Notes under the pieces: model-generated | Seen by the model: the letters and a program-made list of their open reading frames with translations, nothing else | The model's database searches: none | What the model was told of the DNA's origin: nothing | Part shown: piece by piece, positions 8,090 through 17,905 of the stretch | Position numbering within the stretch: the stretch's first letter is position 1 | Layout of the letters: each line of letters begins with the position of its first letter | Assembly (NCBI RefSeq): GCF_000760695.4 | Contig: NZ_JHEG04000001.1 | Span: 8,936,915 to 9,000,914 of the forward strand | DNA: 64,000 bases | Source of the DNA: Tolypothrix bouteillei VB521301 | GTDB lineage: Bacteria > Cyanobacteriota > Cyanobacteriia > Cyanobacteriales > Nostocaceae | Direction of reading: 5' to 3' | Program-made: the position numbers and the translations under genes

Positions 8090-9892
8090 TTATTTAAAAA
8101 CAAACCGAACAAGTTGATAAGCTCCATGAGTCCCTAAATTTTCATAGTCGGTAGGCTTGAATCCCATTTCGGGAAACTTTTTCGGTTGAGCAAGAACCAA
8201 TACTGAAGAAGGTGATGGCTTCTTTGCTGCTTTGTCTTGAAGATACTGTGCTGCATCCACACTTATCTTTTTATACGTAACAGTACGGCGAGTATAAAAA
8301 ACTACGGTTGGCTTTTTAAAACCAACCATAACCAATTCTTCACCAGGTTTTTGTGTTTGGACTACGATTTCAGATAATTCTCTTAAAGGTAGCTGGCGTT
8401 CCCGATCCATTAAAAATAAGGCGGGTGTTAGGACGATCGTCAGGAATGCTGCAAATCCCACGATATTGATAATGAGCACAATCTTATAACGACGGCGCAT
8501 CAGGGAAACAGCAATTGCTATAGCACTTACAATCCAAATGACTCCTCCCAAAATGGTTAAACCCGATCGCTCTAGCGAGTTACGAAAGTCGGGTGCAGCA
8601 GGATCGCTACCTATTATTTGGGGTAAGTAAAACATCGTTACTGCTATCGCTGATAAAAAGACGACATTTACCCAGCCAATCCACTGGAAGCGAGGGAGGG
8701 ACAAGGAAGAAGGGGTAGACAAGGAAGAAATTGCTACGTCTGCTTTATCTCCCTTGTCTCCCCTGTCTAATAAATCACCCCAAAGTAACGCCATTAAAAT
8801 AGCGGCGGCTGGCATTAGGGGTAACACATAACTGGGAAGTTTTGTGACAGCAATGGTGAAAAAACCAAAGATTCCAACAAACCAACAAAAGGCAAATAAA
8901 CCCAGTTGTTGGGAGCGTTCTTGGGAGCGCCAGTATTTTCGCTGCCAAAACTTTAACCGTCCCATTGCTAAGGGTAAGTACACCGAATACGGTGCAAAGC
9001 CAAGTAGCACAACTACAAAATAAAAATACCAGGGAGCCGAGTGACGATTGACGACAGTTGTAAAACGTTCGACATTGTGATATCCAAAAAAGGAGTTAAT
9101 ATAATCCCAACCATTGCGCCAGATAACCAGCACATACCAAGGTAATGATAAACAAATAACAATAAGCAAACCTGTTAACGGACGCATTTCTTGTAAGACT
9201 TGTGTAATATTACCTAGGTAAAGCAAAAATATACCAATGATGAGCCCAGGCAAAACAATTCCTACAGGTCCTTTTGTTAAAATTGCAGCAGCAATCAATA
9301 CGTAAAAAGCTATATACCAACGTGCTTGCACGTTAGATTTTGAGGGATGAGCATATCCCAAAAAAAAGCACAGTAATGCTGATGCCATACAACCTGTCAG
9401 CAGCATATCTGAAACACCTGTCCGACCCCAAACAATCATTTCTGGATTGAGTGCCATCACAGCTGTTCCAAACCCTGCTGTTATCCATCGCAAGGCAGGA
9501 CGGTACCTTTGCTCTAACTCGTCTTTTCTTGCAAAATACCGCTGTATAGTGTAAAATGCCAAACCTATCAACCCTATGGCAGCAAGTGCTGAAGGTAAAC
9601 GCACAGCCCATTCATTCACACCCAAAATTGAAAACGCGATCGCTTGACACCAGTAAATTAGAGCAGGCTTATCAAATCGAGTTTCAGCATTAAAAAACGG
9701 TGTGATCCAATCACCCGTGACAAACATTTGGCGAGATGCTTCGGCAAACAGAGGCTCTGTCTCATCAATTAAGCCAATACTGCCTAAATGCCAAAGAAAG
9801 GCAATCCCACCTATTAAAATTACCCATAAAACTGATAAAGTCACAGCAAGGGCTGGACGCTTCTCTACACGACTCCACCATAAATTAGTCAT
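8090..9892 (-). CDS. GT39/ArnT-like membrane glycosyltransferase
   Basis: Polytopic inner-membrane protein of 600 residues with about a dozen hydrophobic segments. After the first membrane helix comes LIDETEPLFAEASRQM, the acidic loop typical of the ArnT/PMT (GT39, PF13231-like) family whose Asp/Glu act in transfer of a sugar from a polyprenyl-phosphate donor. FDKPALIYWCQA and VRLPSALAA further match bacterial family members. The substrate cannot be deduced; lipid, polysaccharide or protein glycosylation are all possible. In the middle (around residues 378-402) sits a hydrophilic insert, DRGDKGDKADVAISSLSTPS, encoded by the same simple repeat seen in intergenic DNA nearby, so it is probably a late in-frame insertion in a loop. 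Start ATG at 9892. The gene stands alone on the minus strand. Confidence 0.85.
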   Translation of the reverse strand: MTNLWWSRVEKRPALAVTLSVLWVILIGGIAFLWHLGSIGLIDETEPLFAEASRQMFVTGDWITPFFNAETRFDKPALIYWCQAIAFSILGVNEWAVRLPSALAAIGLIGLAFYTIQRYFARKDELEQRYRPALRWITAGFGTAVMALNPEMIVWGRTGVSDMLLTGCMASALLCFFLGYAHPSKSNVQARWYIAFYVLIAAAILTKGPVGIVLPGLIIGIFLLYLGNITQVLQEMRPLTGLLIVICLSLPWYVLVIWRNGWDYINSFFGYHNVERFTTVVNRHSAPWYFYFVVVLLGFAPYSVYLPLAMGRLKFWQRKYWRSQERSQQLGLFAFCWFVGIFGFFTIAVTKLPSYVLPLMPAAAILMALLWGDLLDRGDKGDKADVAISSLSTPSSLSLPRFQWIGWVNVVFLSAIAVTMFYLPQIIGSDPAAPDFRNSLERSGLTILGGVIWIVSAIAIAVSLMRRRYKIVLIINIVGFAAFLTIVLTPALFLMDRERQLPLRELSEIVVQTQKPGEELVMVGFKKPTVVFYTRRTVTYKKISVDAAQYLQDKAAKKPSPSSVLVLAQPKKFPEMGFKPTDYENLGTHGAYQLVRFVFK

Positions 9893-10121
9893 CGATCAAA
9901 AGGTCATTGGTCATTAGTTACTAGTCTAGAGTCAATAGTCTCAATGCTCCTTCATCAAGAAGACTTTAGCTCTACTGCTTGGTTCCTGAACTAATTCCTA
10001 ATGGACAAGGAGGTAAGGGCTCAAGGGAGAATAGCGAACGAGTCAACCTAAAATTGTCAGTGACCAATATTCAACTGGTGACTCGCGTGCAACCAGTCAC
10101 CAATTAAATATCAGTTACTGT

Positions 10122-10745
10122 TTACTGATTATCGGTTATTTCAGTATTCATCAAAACTAGTTGCCATTCTTTGCTTTGGGCATTCCAACTGGGAGAGAAA
10201 GTTTCTCCCACAACGTAGGGTCCCCAATAGCGACGAGAACCATCTTGTGCAAAAGCGACTAAAATGTCGCCTTTTTCCAGTTTGAGATCCCCGTTAGGTA
10301 GGGCTAGAATTAGCCCTTTTTCACTACCTTCTTGAGGAGCAAAATCCCAATGTGCTGGAACAGCATCATGAGCTGTTTTTGCGGAATTTCCTTTTCCCTT
10401 AATGAGGGAATTCCGTGAAAGTAAGGCAAGGCGTACTGGTTGATTGGTTTGGTTGCTCATCCGCAAGCTCCCAAAACCGGATGCTCGACTGTTACCAGTA
10501 TCTGTTGTGATATTGGTAGGACTAACTTCTTTACTTATATTGGTTGTTGAGTTGGGTACTGAACTGGATGAGGTAGAAATAGGCACAGTACTTTGCAGGT
10601 CGAATGCCCGCTCTGTTGAGGTTGAAGAACTTCCTAGCCCTGTTCGCTCGAAAGATACACCCAACTTTTGACATCCTAATGGTAGCAAGAGCATTCCCAA
10701 TGAAGATGCCACCAGAACAGCGTGAAAGTACACTGACGGTTTCAT
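10122..10745 (-). CDS. Predicted lipoprotein of unknown function
   Basis: I do not recognise a named family. The 207-residue product starts with a hydrophobic signal and a lipobox, LLPLGC (Cys about residue 25), so it is likely a lipid-anchored periplasmic protein. A Ser/Thr-rich linker of about 70 residues follows, then a compact C-terminal domain (about 95-205) with FGSLRMSNQTNQPVRLALL and DGSRRYWGPYVVGE. That domain looks like a small beta-rich module. Nearest neighbours are a GT39 transferase on the same strand, 229 bp downstream, and ycf20 divergent. Start ATG at 10745. Confidence 0.7.
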   Translation of the reverse strand: MKPSVYFHAVLVASSLGMLLLPLGCQKLGVSFERTGLGSSSTSTERAFDLQSTVPISTSSSSVPNSTTNISKEVSPTNITTDTGNSRASGFGSLRMSNQTNQPVRLALLSRNSLIKGKGNSAKTAHDAVPAHWDFAPQEGSEKGLILALPNGDLKLEKGDILVAFAQDGSRRYWGPYVVGETFSPSWNAQSKEWQLVLMNTEITDNQ

Positions 10746-11054
10746 GGTAATATATTTAACTAATAAGTACTTTGTGTTTGCTGAAATATCAACAAGTGCG
10801 ACAAGCGAAACTTGACGGCTATACAGCCGTATCGCACGAGCTTCTGTTGGAATTCAGGTATGAAAAGTATCATAAAAACCATTATGAGGGCAACTAACAA
10901 TTTTGTTGCTTCTCAAAATGAATAAATGTATAGATATTCGTGTTCGCTGAAAGCCAACTAGAAGCCCTTAATACTATTTAAGCAAGCCTATGCCGTGCTG
11001 CATACCCTTATATAACAATATATTATAATTTCCAGATAATTATAAGCGTTAGTA
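10746..11054. other. Gene-free spacer with one small hairpin
   Basis: This divergent spacer between the lipoprotein gene and ycf20 holds no ORF that I can support. A perfect 6-bp hairpin, ACGGCT-ATAC-AGCCGT, lies around 10814-10829 with no T-run, so it is not an obvious terminator. Both promoters must lie here. Confidence 0.4.
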
Positions 11055-11387
11055 ATGCAAAACACGCGTCTTAACAACCTATTGAGTACTATCAGCGATC
11101 GCTTGAGAGTTTGGTTTTTCAACCCTTGGCGACGCTGGTCAATATTGATAATCAGCTGGTTGTTCGGTTTTTTCTTGGGTAGCGCAATTTCTACGACAGC
11201 CGGACAAACAGCCGAATGGGATATCGTAATTGCTGCTTTTTTAGTGATGCTGACAGAAGTCGGTAGCAGGATATTCTATGGTCGTACCGTCCAAGAGCGA
11301 AGAGCTTTATGGGTAGAAGCGCTGAACATTCTTAAAATTGGTCTGATCTACAGCCTGTTTCTCGAAGCCTTCAAGCTGGGATCGTAA
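11055..11387 (+). CDS. ycf20: Ycf20 / DUF565 family membrane protein
   Basis: Small membrane protein of 110 residues, of the DUF565 (Ycf20) family conserved in cyanobacteria and plastids. The family start (TRLNNLLSTISDRLRVWFFNPWRR) is followed by two to three hydrophobic helices (WSILIISWLFGFFLGSAIS; IVIAAFLVMLTEVGSRIFYG). The RLxxWFxNPWRRxS and EVxSRxxYG blocks are the signatures I used. In algae the family has been linked to non-photochemical quenching; its role in cyanobacteria is not settled. Start ATG at 11055. It faces selO convergently, 56 bp apart. Confidence 0.8.
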   Translation: MQNTRLNNLLSTISDRLRVWFFNPWRRWSILIISWLFGFFLGSAISTTAGQTAEWDIVIAAFLVMLTEVGSRIFYGRTVQERRALWVEALNILKIGLIYSLFLEAFKLGS

Positions 11388-11443
11388 GGGATGGTTATCA
11401 GTAAACAGTATTAAATAATACTCAATTACCGACCACCAACCAC

Positions 11444-12901
11444 TTACTTCCCAGACTGTATGCGAGTTAGAAGCTCGTAAAAAGGTTGCCAATTATCTTC
11501 TTGAACAATTGGTTCCCAGATTGATTCAATAACTGGTCTCAAGATCGCGGTTTGGGGATTGTAACGAATTAAAGTTTGCGCGATCTCATTGATTTGTTCT
11601 CTATCAAAATTGTTCAGTAACTTATGGTATAAAATACACCAACTATCAAAGAGTTGTGACGTGCCTGATATCGGTACAATACCTGAATCTACCATAATCA
11701 AACTGGGATCGTCGCGCCATGTAGACGAAAACGTGCGAGCCATCTCATAAAAAAACTTATGATATTCAACTTTGCTCTCCTGCAAAAATTGAATTGTTAA
11801 CTTAAAAAGTTCCAACGCTTCTGGATGCTCGATTTTCTCAAAACCCAGCTTTTTCAACATTAAAGAGCGGTATTCATGATGATAATGCTCGTCAAAACTT
11901 GCCAAACCAGCTTCCATATCAGATGGTTCGATAATAGCTTTTAAAGATTCTTGGAGTGTTTCTAAATTCCATTTACAAATACCTGGTTGATGGCTGTAGC
12001 AGTAGCGTCCATAGTAGTCGAAATAAGCAGCCGTAAAATTGGGTTGATAGCTGGTAATAAAAGCATAGGGACCGTAATCAAAACTTTCCCCCGTAATTGA
12101 CATATTGTCAGTATTTAACACTGCGTGACAAAAACCAGCAGCCATCCACTGTCCTACGAGTTCTGCTGTTCTTTTGACTAACTCTGTATAAAACAATGCA
12201 TATTTTTCTTTTTCATCTACTAAATGTCGATAATACTGCTCGATGACGTGATCTAATAGTTTCTGGGCTAAATCGGGACGCCGAATATAATGAAGTCGTT
12301 CAAACGTACCAAATCGGATGTGCGAGCGATTCATCCTGACTATAACTGAGGAACGCGTAGGAGAGGGTTCATCACCGCGCCACAGGGATAACCCTGTTTC
12401 AATCATACTCAAACATCGCGACGTCCGTACACCCATGTGATGCAATGCTTCTGCTGCTAGAACTTCCCGTACTCCGCCTTTGAGAGTCAGCATTCCATCT
12501 CCACCACGAGAGTATGGAGTTTTACCAGAACCTTTGGTACCAAAATCGTATAATACACCATCAGTTCCACGGACTTGTCCGTAGAGAAATCCTCTACCGT
12601 CACCCAAAAAAGGGTTGTATTCGCCAAATTGATAGCCGTGGTAACGAAGTGCTAACAGTGGTGTTCTTCCTTCAAATTTGCCAAAGGCTGTGATAAAGTG
12701 ATCGTCTGTCACATACTCAGGATTTAGCCCCAAGCGGCTCAGGAGTGAATTGTTACGCCAACGTAATATGTGTTGGGGAAATTCTGCTGCGGCGACTTCA
12801 TCGTAATAATCATTACCTAAAGCTTCGAGAGCGCTTTCGTAGTTGAGGTTGAGGAAGGGATTGCCAGAAATCTTATTGTTTGCTGTTTCAGCTAGAGCCA
12901 T
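11444..12901 (-). CDS. selO: Protein adenylyltransferase SelO (YdiU/UPF0061 family)
   Basis: Pseudokinase-fold enzyme that transfers AMP to protein hydroxyl side chains; E. coli SelO acts in the oxidative-stress response. Visible signatures: [40 protein letters not shown] (glycine-rich nucleotide loop with catalytic Lys), [13 protein letters not shown], and the metal-binding [19 protein letters not shown], the inverted-kinase equivalent of the catalytic loop and DFG motif. I chose the ATG at 12901 (485 residues, MALAETANN) because the longer frame would need a TTG and adds 37 residues unlike the family. E. coli-type SelO usually ends in a redox-active Cys; no such C-terminal Cys is present here. 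The gene is alone on this strand between ycf20 and a Spy-like gene. Confidence 0.93.
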   Translation of the reverse strand: MALAETANNKISGNPFLNLNYESALEALGNDYYDEVAAAEFPQHILRWRNNSLLSRLGLNPEYVTDDHFITAFGKFEGRTPLLALRYHGYQFGEYNPFLGDGRGFLYGQVRGTDGVLYDFGTKGSGKTPYSRGGDGMLTLKGGVREVLAAEALHHMGVRTSRCLSMIETGLSLWRGDEPSPTRSSVIVRMNRSHIRFGTFERLHYIRRPDLAQKLLDHVIEQYYRHLVDEKEKYALFYTELVKRTAELVGQWMAAGFCHAVLNTDNMSITGESFDYGPYAFITSYQPNFTAAYFDYYGRYCYSHQPGICKWNLETLQESLKAIIEPSDMEAGLASFDEHYHHEYRSLMLKKLGFEKIEHPEALELFKLTIQFLQESKVEYHKFFYEMARTFSSTWRDDPSLIMVDSGIVPISGTSQLFDSWCILYHKLLNNFDREQINEIAQTLIRYNPQTAILRPVIESIWEPIVQEDNWQPFYELLTRIQSGK

Positions 12902-13062
12902 TAGACTTGTGTGCGATTTGGTGTAAAATGTAGCCAGTCTGGGGCGATAGATTAAAAAAATTGAACTGAAAAACTTCTTCTTTAATACTATCTTCTCGTC
13001 AGCCTTCAGCAAAAGTTAGATCCCCAACTTCTTAAAAACTGGGGATTGAAATGCAGTCAATA

Positions 13063-13497
13063 TCAATTTCTCGAATTTCGGTTGGTGGGTGATGAATCTT
13101 CAGAGAGGATAGCGTTGATTTTTCGTCGAGAAGCTTGAACTATTGTTTGTATACGCGCTCTTTGTGTAGGTGTTAGTTTTACCGATTGCATCAGTTGAGT
13201 GAAATTCTGACGCGATCGCAAACCTTGAACCATTTTGCTTTGTTGAACTTGGGTAAACACAGCTTCCACCTCTTGGTATGCTTCTTCTTTGAGGGCTTGT
13301 ATTTTTTGACGCTGTTGCGGAGTTAGTCTTTTTTCAATACGTGGTAAGGCGTATCCTAAAGCTTGTATCGTCAGTGGAACGAGTATATATGAAGGAAGCG
13401 GTCTGGCTAGTGCTGCAGACGGTATTCCCGATAAGACGGTAATTAGAACAAAAGACGTAAAAAATACAGATAGGCGGTTTGTATATTTGTAACTCAT
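13063..13497 (-). CDS. Spy/CpxP-like LTxxQ-motif periplasmic protein
   Basis: The 144-residue product has an N-terminal signal peptide (hydrophobic 10-30, ending SAALA-R). A helical domain follows with two LTxxQ-type motifs, LTPQQRQKIQAL (about residue 58) and LTPTQRARIQTI (about residue 108). That pairing is the hallmark of Spy/CpxP periplasmic chaperones and zinc-resistance-like proteins. The inferred role is a small envelope chaperone or stress sensor. It lies 39 bp downstream of the acetyltransferase gene on the same strand, so the two may be co-transcribed. Start ATG at 13497. Confidence 0.7.
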   Translation of the reverse strand: MSYKYTNRLSVFFTSFVLITVLSGIPSAALARPLPSYILVPLTIQALGYALPRIEKRLTPQQRQKIQALKEEAYQEVEAVFTQVQQSKMVQGLRSRQNFTQLMQSVKLTPTQRARIQTIVQASRRKINAILSEDSSPTNRNSRN

Positions 13498-13536
13498 TGA
13501 GAAAGTTTCCTACAGGATTTCGTAGAGATTCAAAGA

Positions 13537-14103
13537 CTAATTCTTTAAACGCCAATTATAGTTGGTAATGCTGGTAAGAATGTGATCTTCCCATTTTTCA
13601 TGAATGAGCAAATAATCTCTGGCATAGCCTTCTATGACAAATCCCAGCTTTTTCAAGACATTACCGCTACGGCGATTGTGAGGCATATAGTTAGCCATAA
13701 CACGGTGCATATTTAATTCTTGAAATACATATTGAATGGCTGCTTGCAGTGCTTCTACCATATAACCCTTTCCTTGTTCGGTTTCTGCAAGCCCGTATCC
13801 AACATTACAATACTGGGCGGCTCGTCTTGTGAAGTTACTAAAGTTAATCAGTCCAATAATTGTTTTTGGATCGTTTTGCAAAAAAATAAATAGTCTTAAA
13901 GATATGTCATTTAGAAATTCTTTGCGATCGCTGTCTATCCTCCAAGACCAATAATCCTCAGTAAAGAACCCTTCAGCCCAAGCCGGAGAGTAAGGAGTTA
14001 AAAAAGTTTTGTTATCTGTATAAAATTTTAGAATTGCCGAAATATCTTCTTTAGTCGCTAACCTTAGCAAAAGACGCTCGGTTGTAATAAGTGGCAGTTC
14101 CAT
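13537..14103 (-). CDS. GNAT acetyltransferase, RimJ/RimL type
   Basis: Predicted acetyl-CoA-dependent N-acetyltransferase of 188 residues. Family features: the start TERLLLRLATKEDISAILKFY, the acceptor-side region IGLINFSNF, the VGYGLAETEQGKGYMVEAL block containing the Q/RxxGxG/A acetyl-CoA loop (EQGKGY), and the terminal NxxSGNVLKKLGFVIEGYARDYL, typical of the RimJ/RimL group that acetylates ribosomal-protein N-termini or small molecules. The substrate is unknown. I used the ATG at 14103; the longer frame starts at a TTG only five codons upstream. Confidence 0.85.
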   Translation of the reverse strand: MELPLITTERLLLRLATKEDISAILKFYTDNKTFLTPYSPAWAEGFFTEDYWSWRIDSDRKEFLNDISLRLFIFLQNDPKTIIGLINFSNFTRRAAQYCNVGYGLAETEQGKGYMVEALQAAIQYVFQELNMHRVMANYMPHNRRSGNVLKKLGFVIEGYARDYLLIHEKWEDHILTSITNYNWRLKN

Positions 14104-14374
14104 TTTTATCGCTATCAATAACTAGAATGACAACATTTTCTAATTTTTCTGTAGTATTGACAACTAAATTTAAGTTTTTTATCTTTCCAAGAAGACAGGC
14201 ATCATATAAAAATCCTATTTAATAGGTAAAAATTGCTGTTATCCAGATTCCGGACATCTCAAAAAAGTCAGTCATTTCACTTTTCGGGAAAATCACCGAT
14301 CGAAATTTTAAGTACTGTTCGGCAAGCGCTCCTCTCTGATGCGGGAAACCCGCAGGCGAAGTACGCTCCCCTAG

Positions 14375-14512
14375 GGGAGCATCCCAATGAATGCACATTA
14401 CCCTCAGAATAGAATTCTGGGGCTATACAATTTAAGTCCACCTACGTGGACTTAAATTGTATAGCTGCGATTTCAATCGCAAGCGTGTTTTTTCACTCAT
14501 TGGGATGTTCCC
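14375..14512. mobile_element. MITE-like element (138 bp) with 8-bp target duplication, copy 1
   Basis: Ends are inverted repeats: GGGAGCATCCCAATGA at the left, and GGGAACATCCCAATGA read inward from the right (15 of 16 match). The element is flanked by a perfect direct repeat TCCCCTAG at 14367-14374 and 14513-14520, the expected footprint of transposition. Inside are three hairpins: CAGAAT-AGA-ATTCTG (about 14405-14419), a perfect 19-bp stem at 14423-14464 with loop CTAC, and GCGAT-TTCA-ATCGC just after it. It has no coding capacity. A second copy with a different central stem is at 49038. It resembles cyanobacterial MITEs such as Nezha, which I cannot compare here. Confidence 0.88.
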
Positions 14513-14658
14513 TCCCCTAGATATATTTCAAAAATCAAATAGGATTGCCATACAACTCAATGATATCTTTAGATTTTCCGTAGCGAACTATTAATAGAAC
14601 CTGTACAATCAGGGGAATGCATTAAACACAAAACTCTGATATTAAGAACATTAAAGTG

Positions 14659-15669
14659 ATGTCAGTAGCAATAAGATACGATTGGCAAGAATCAGAGATA
14701 CAAGCAATATATAGTACTCCATTGCTAGAGCTTATCTATCAAGCAGCTAGTACACACCGTCAATACCACGATCCCAAAAAGATACAAGTTTGTAAACTGA
14801 TATCAATCAAAACAGGGGGTTGTCCGGAAGATTGTGGTTACTGCGCTCAGTCCTCGCACTACAAAACAGAAGTCAAGCCACAAGCACTCTTAGAAAAGGA
14901 AACAGTGGTGGGAATTGCACGACAAGCACGCCTAAACGGGGCGAGTCGGGTGTGTATGGGCGCTGCTTGGCGAGAGGTGCGCGACAATTCTCAATTCGAG
15001 CAAGTGCTGGATATGGTTAAGGAAGTTACGGCTTTAGGCGTAGAAGTCTGCTGCACTTTAGGTATGCTTACAGAAACACAAGCCAAGCGCCTCGAAGAAG
15101 CAGGGCTTTACGCCTATAACCATAACTTAGATACTTCTCGCGATTACTACAGTACTATTATTACCACCAGAACATACGACGATCGCCTCAACACAATTAA
15201 TAATGTTCGTCAGACAAACGTTACAGTATGCTCTGGAGGTATACTCGGTCTGGGTGAAACTGCAGGGGATCGAATATCCATGCTACACACTCTAGCAACC
15301 CTACATCCTCACCCAGAATCCGTACCAGTGAATATTCTTTCCAAGGTTGAAGGGACACCTTTAGAAAACCAATCAGATGTTCCCATTTGGGATATTCTGC
15401 GGACGATCGCCACAGCCCGAATTGTTATGCCAACTTCTGACGTTCGGTTAAGTGCCGGTAGAGCAAAACTGTCACAAGTTGAACAAGCACTGTGCTTCCT
15501 AGCAGGAGCAAATTCCATCTTTTCCAGCGATGACGGACATATGCTAACAGTGACAACTCCCTGTCCGGGTTATGACAGCGATCGCGAAATGTTAGATTTG
15601 CTTGGTTTGGAAATGCGCCCTCCTTTCACTCGTCAGGAGAAAGTTGCCAAGGAAAGCCTAGTCTTGTAA
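14659..15669 (+). CDS. bioB: Biotin synthase BioB
   Basis: Radical SAM enzyme that inserts sulfur into dethiobiotin to make biotin, using a 4Fe-4S cluster for SAM cleavage and a 2Fe-2S cluster as sulfur donor. The 336-residue product has the cluster motif C55xxxC59xxC62 in [36 protein letters not shown], the substrate region [12 protein letters not shown], and the C-terminal [12 protein letters not shown] carrying the Arg ligand of the 2Fe-2S cluster. The ATG at 14659 is used; a GTG lies one codon upstream. Other bio genes are not adjacent. It is convergent with petL, separated by a long hairpin. Confidence 0.97.
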   Translation: MSVAIRYDWQESEIQAIYSTPLLELIYQAASTHRQYHDPKKIQVCKLISIKTGGCPEDCGYCAQSSHYKTEVKPQALLEKETVVGIARQARLNGASRVCMGAAWREVRDNSQFEQVLDMVKEVTALGVEVCCTLGMLTETQAKRLEEAGLYAYNHNLDTSRDYYSTIITTRTYDDRLNTINNVRQTNVTVCSGGILGLGETAGDRISMLHTLATLHPHPESVPVNILSKVEGTPLENQSDVPIWDILRTIATARIVMPTSDVRLSAGRAKLSQVEQALCFLAGANSIFSSDDGHMLTVTTPCPGYDSDREMLDLLGLEMRPPFTRQEKVAKESLVL

Positions 15670-15679
15670 ATTATGCTCG

Positions 15680-15732
15680 CGCAAAGGTGCAAAGTCGCAA
15701 AGCTGGTTTTTTGGCGTCTTTGCGCCTTTGCG
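15680..15732. terminator. Hairpin between convergent bioB and petL
   Basis: CGCAAAGGTGCAAAG (15680-15694) pairs with CTTTGCGCCTTTGCG (15718-15732), a 15-bp stem with a single G-T wobble. It lies between the stop codons of the convergent bioB and petL. The loop holds a TTTTTT run, but no T-run follows the stem on either strand, so it may be a bidirectional termination or repeat hairpin rather than a classical terminator. Confidence 0.5.
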
Positions 15733-15745
15733 TGAGATTCAAAAA

Positions 15746-15841
15746 TTAGAGAATTTTGGCAGCACGCAAACCAAACAGTAAACCAACCGCAATACCAGTG
15801 AACACGGCTAAGAATCCTACGTAAGCGATCGCAGCAAACAT
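15746..15841 (-). CDS. petL: Cytochrome b6f complex subunit 6, PetL
   Basis: The product is only 31 residues. Translation of the minus strand from the ATG at 15841 gives a single membrane helix: [20 protein letters not shown] then [11 protein letters not shown]. This matches cyanobacterial PetL in length and pattern (Y-x-x-F-hydrophobic-FxGIAxGhhF, then a basic end with KIL). PetL is a small subunit that stabilises the dimeric cytochrome b6f complex in thylakoids. It stands alone, convergent to bioB. The call rests on remembered family pattern, not a search. Confidence 0.85.
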   Translation of the reverse strand: MFAAIAYVGFLAVFTGIAVGLLFGLRAAKIL

Positions 15842-16063
15842 TTGTGTTTCTCCACATTCATTTATAAATCTATTGAAACATTTATCCGGGCTGACACTCA
15901 ACTATCTTCCTTGTCCCCCCCATCTCCCCCATCCCCCTCATCCTTAAGGAAGATATATCCAAAAATTAGACAGAAAAGAAAATAAAAAGGGTCTAACATT
16001 CAGGAATCGATAATGCCTATGCTGTAGAATACAGCCCGATAGTGCTTGGAAAGGGGTTTGGTA

Positions 16064-17167
16064 ATGGCTTCTGTTATTGACGTGAATCTACCGCAGCAGT
16101 CCTATGAAATTGCGATCGCACCCGGCGGTCTGGATAAGCTGGGTGAATATATGACTCATCTAAAGCTGGGCAAGAAGGTACTTATAGTTTCAAACCCAAC
16201 ATTATTTAAGCATTATGGAGAAAGGGCAATTGGCTCTCTAGAAACTGCTGGATTTGAAGTCTCAAGCTGCGCCTTACCACCAGGCGAACGCTATAAAACC
16301 TTAAACTCAGTGCAAAAAATTTACGATACTGCTTTAGAAAATCGTATAGAACGCTCATCAACAATGGTGGCATTAGGAGGTGGCGTTATTGGAGATATGA
16401 CTGGCTTTGCAGCAGCTACTTGGTTGCGGGGGATTAACTTTGTACAAGTACCAACAACACTCCTAGCTATGGTGGATGCATCAATCGGTGGCAAAACTGG
16501 TGTCAATCATCCCCGAGGAAAGAATTTGATTGGTGCATTCCATCAACCGCGCTTGGTTCTTATAGATCCAGAAGTCCTAAAAACTTTGCCAGTGCGGGAG
16601 TTTCGTGCGGGAATGGCAGAAGTGATTAAATACGGTGTCATTTGGGATGCTCAATTATTTAGCGAGATGGAACAGAGCAAACGTCTTGACCAAATGCGCT
16701 ATATCAAACCCGAGTTAACAGACAGTATCTTGACGCGCTCTTGTCAAGCGAAAGCTGATGTCGTTAGTAAAGATGAGAAAGAAGCAGGGCTGCGAGCGAT
16801 TCTCAACTACGGACACACCATCGGTCATGCAGTAGAAAGCTTGACAGGTTACCGTGTTGTCAATCACGGTGAAGCAGTTGCTATTGGTATGGTAGCAGCA
16901 GGGCAGATTGCAGTAGAACTGGGAATGTGGCAAAAAGAAGAGACAGAACGTCAAGATTCCCTGATTCAAAAAGCAGGTTTACCAACTCAACTGCCATCCG
17001 GGTTAGATATTGACGCCATAGTTGATGCTTTGCAACTAGATAAGAAAGTGAAAGCTGGTAAAGTCAGGTTTATTTTGCCAACACAGATTGGAACTGTAAC
17101 AATTACCGATGAAGTGCCATCTGATACAATTAAGCAAGTGTTGCAAAGGATGATAACTGTAGAATAA
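16064..17167 (+). CDS. aroB: 3-dehydroquinate synthase AroB
   Basis: Second enzyme of the shikimate pathway: NAD- and metal-dependent conversion of DAHP to 3-dehydroquinate. The 367-residue product carries the Rossmann-type [20 protein letters not shown], the phosphate-binding [35 protein letters not shown], and the metal ligands in [10 protein letters not shown] and in [11 protein letters not shown] and [11 protein letters not shown]. Length and motif order are normal. I used the ATG at 16064 ([16 protein letters not shown]); the longer frame would start at a TTG six codons upstream. The Uma2-family gene follows 44 bp downstream and may be co-transcribed. Confidence 0.97.
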   Translation: MASVIDVNLPQQSYEIAIAPGGLDKLGEYMTHLKLGKKVLIVSNPTLFKHYGERAIGSLETAGFEVSSCALPPGERYKTLNSVQKIYDTALENRIERSSTMVALGGGVIGDMTGFAAATWLRGINFVQVPTTLLAMVDASIGGKTGVNHPRGKNLIGAFHQPRLVLIDPEVLKTLPVREFRAGMAEVIKYGVIWDAQLFSEMEQSKRLDQMRYIKPELTDSILTRSCQAKADVVSKDEKEAGLRAILNYGHTIGHAVESLTGYRVVNHGEAVAIGMVAAGQIAVELGMWQKEETERQDSLIQKAGLPTQLPSGLDIDAIVDALQLDKKVKAGKVRFILPTQIGTVTITDEVPSDTIKQVLQRMITVE

Positions 17168-17211
17168 ATAGTAGATGAAAAAAAAGAAGCAGAAATTTTA
17201 AATCATCAACT

Positions 17212-17820
17212 ATGCTACAACCACTATCTAGTCGAATTAGTTTTCAAGAATTTATCGAATGGAAACCAGAAGGGAAACGTTATGAACTACATGATGGAAT
17301 AATTGTCGAAATGGCACAACCACTTGGAGAACATGAAGAAGTCACTGGCTTTTTAACTAAAAAATTGGGTACGGAGTTAGATCGGTTAAGTCTTCGCTAC
17401 CTAATCCCTAAAACAGCATTAGTTAAGCCTTTAGAAAATGAATCAGCTTATTCACCAGATATTTTGATAGTTAACAAAGATAATTTGCAGTTTGAACCTT
17501 TCTGGAAAAAAGAATCTACTGTAACTCAGGATGCATCTATTCCTTTAATAGTTGAGGTCGTTAGTACCAACTGGCGGGATGACTATTATATTAAGTATGC
17601 TATTTACGAACAAATTGGTATTCCAGAATATTGGATTGTCGATTACTTGGCTTTAGGTGGACGCTCATTCCTTGGTAACCCTAAAATACCCACTATCTTT
17701 ATTTGCTCGTTAATAGAAGGTGAATACCAAATGACTAAATTTAGAAATAACGACCGTATTCATTCTCCAACATTCCCAGAATTAAACTTAACTGTTCAAC
17801 AGATATTTAATGCTGATTAG
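17212..17820 (+). CDS. Uma2/DUF820 family putative endonuclease
   Basis: This 202-residue product belongs to the large cyanobacterial Uma2 (DUF820) family, which has a PD-(D/E)xK nuclease fold. Visible family features: ISFQEFIEWKPEGKRYELHDGIIVEM (start, with the E of the fold), SAYSPDILIV (the D of the active site), PLIVEVVSTNWRDDYYIKYAIYEQIGIPEYWIVDY (E-x-x-S then K-x-x-x-Y-x-x-x-G-I-x-E-Y-W-hhD). The active-site D, E and K appear retained. Function is unproven; the family is often suggested to be transposon-derived. A second member lies at 38660. Confidence 0.85.
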   Translation: MLQPLSSRISFQEFIEWKPEGKRYELHDGIIVEMAQPLGEHEEVTGFLTKKLGTELDRLSLRYLIPKTALVKPLENESAYSPDILIVNKDNLQFEPFWKKESTVTQDASIPLIVEVVSTNWRDDYYIKYAIYEQIGIPEYWIVDYLALGGRSFLGNPKIPTIFICSLIEGEYQMTKFRNNDRIHSPTFPELNLTVQQIFNAD

Positions 17821-17905
17821 AGAAGTCAGTGGGGAAATTGATGAAGAAGAGTGGAGGTTACTTAGGCTGTGAGTAACGTCCCACAATTTTTTTTGGAAGA
17901 TTTTG

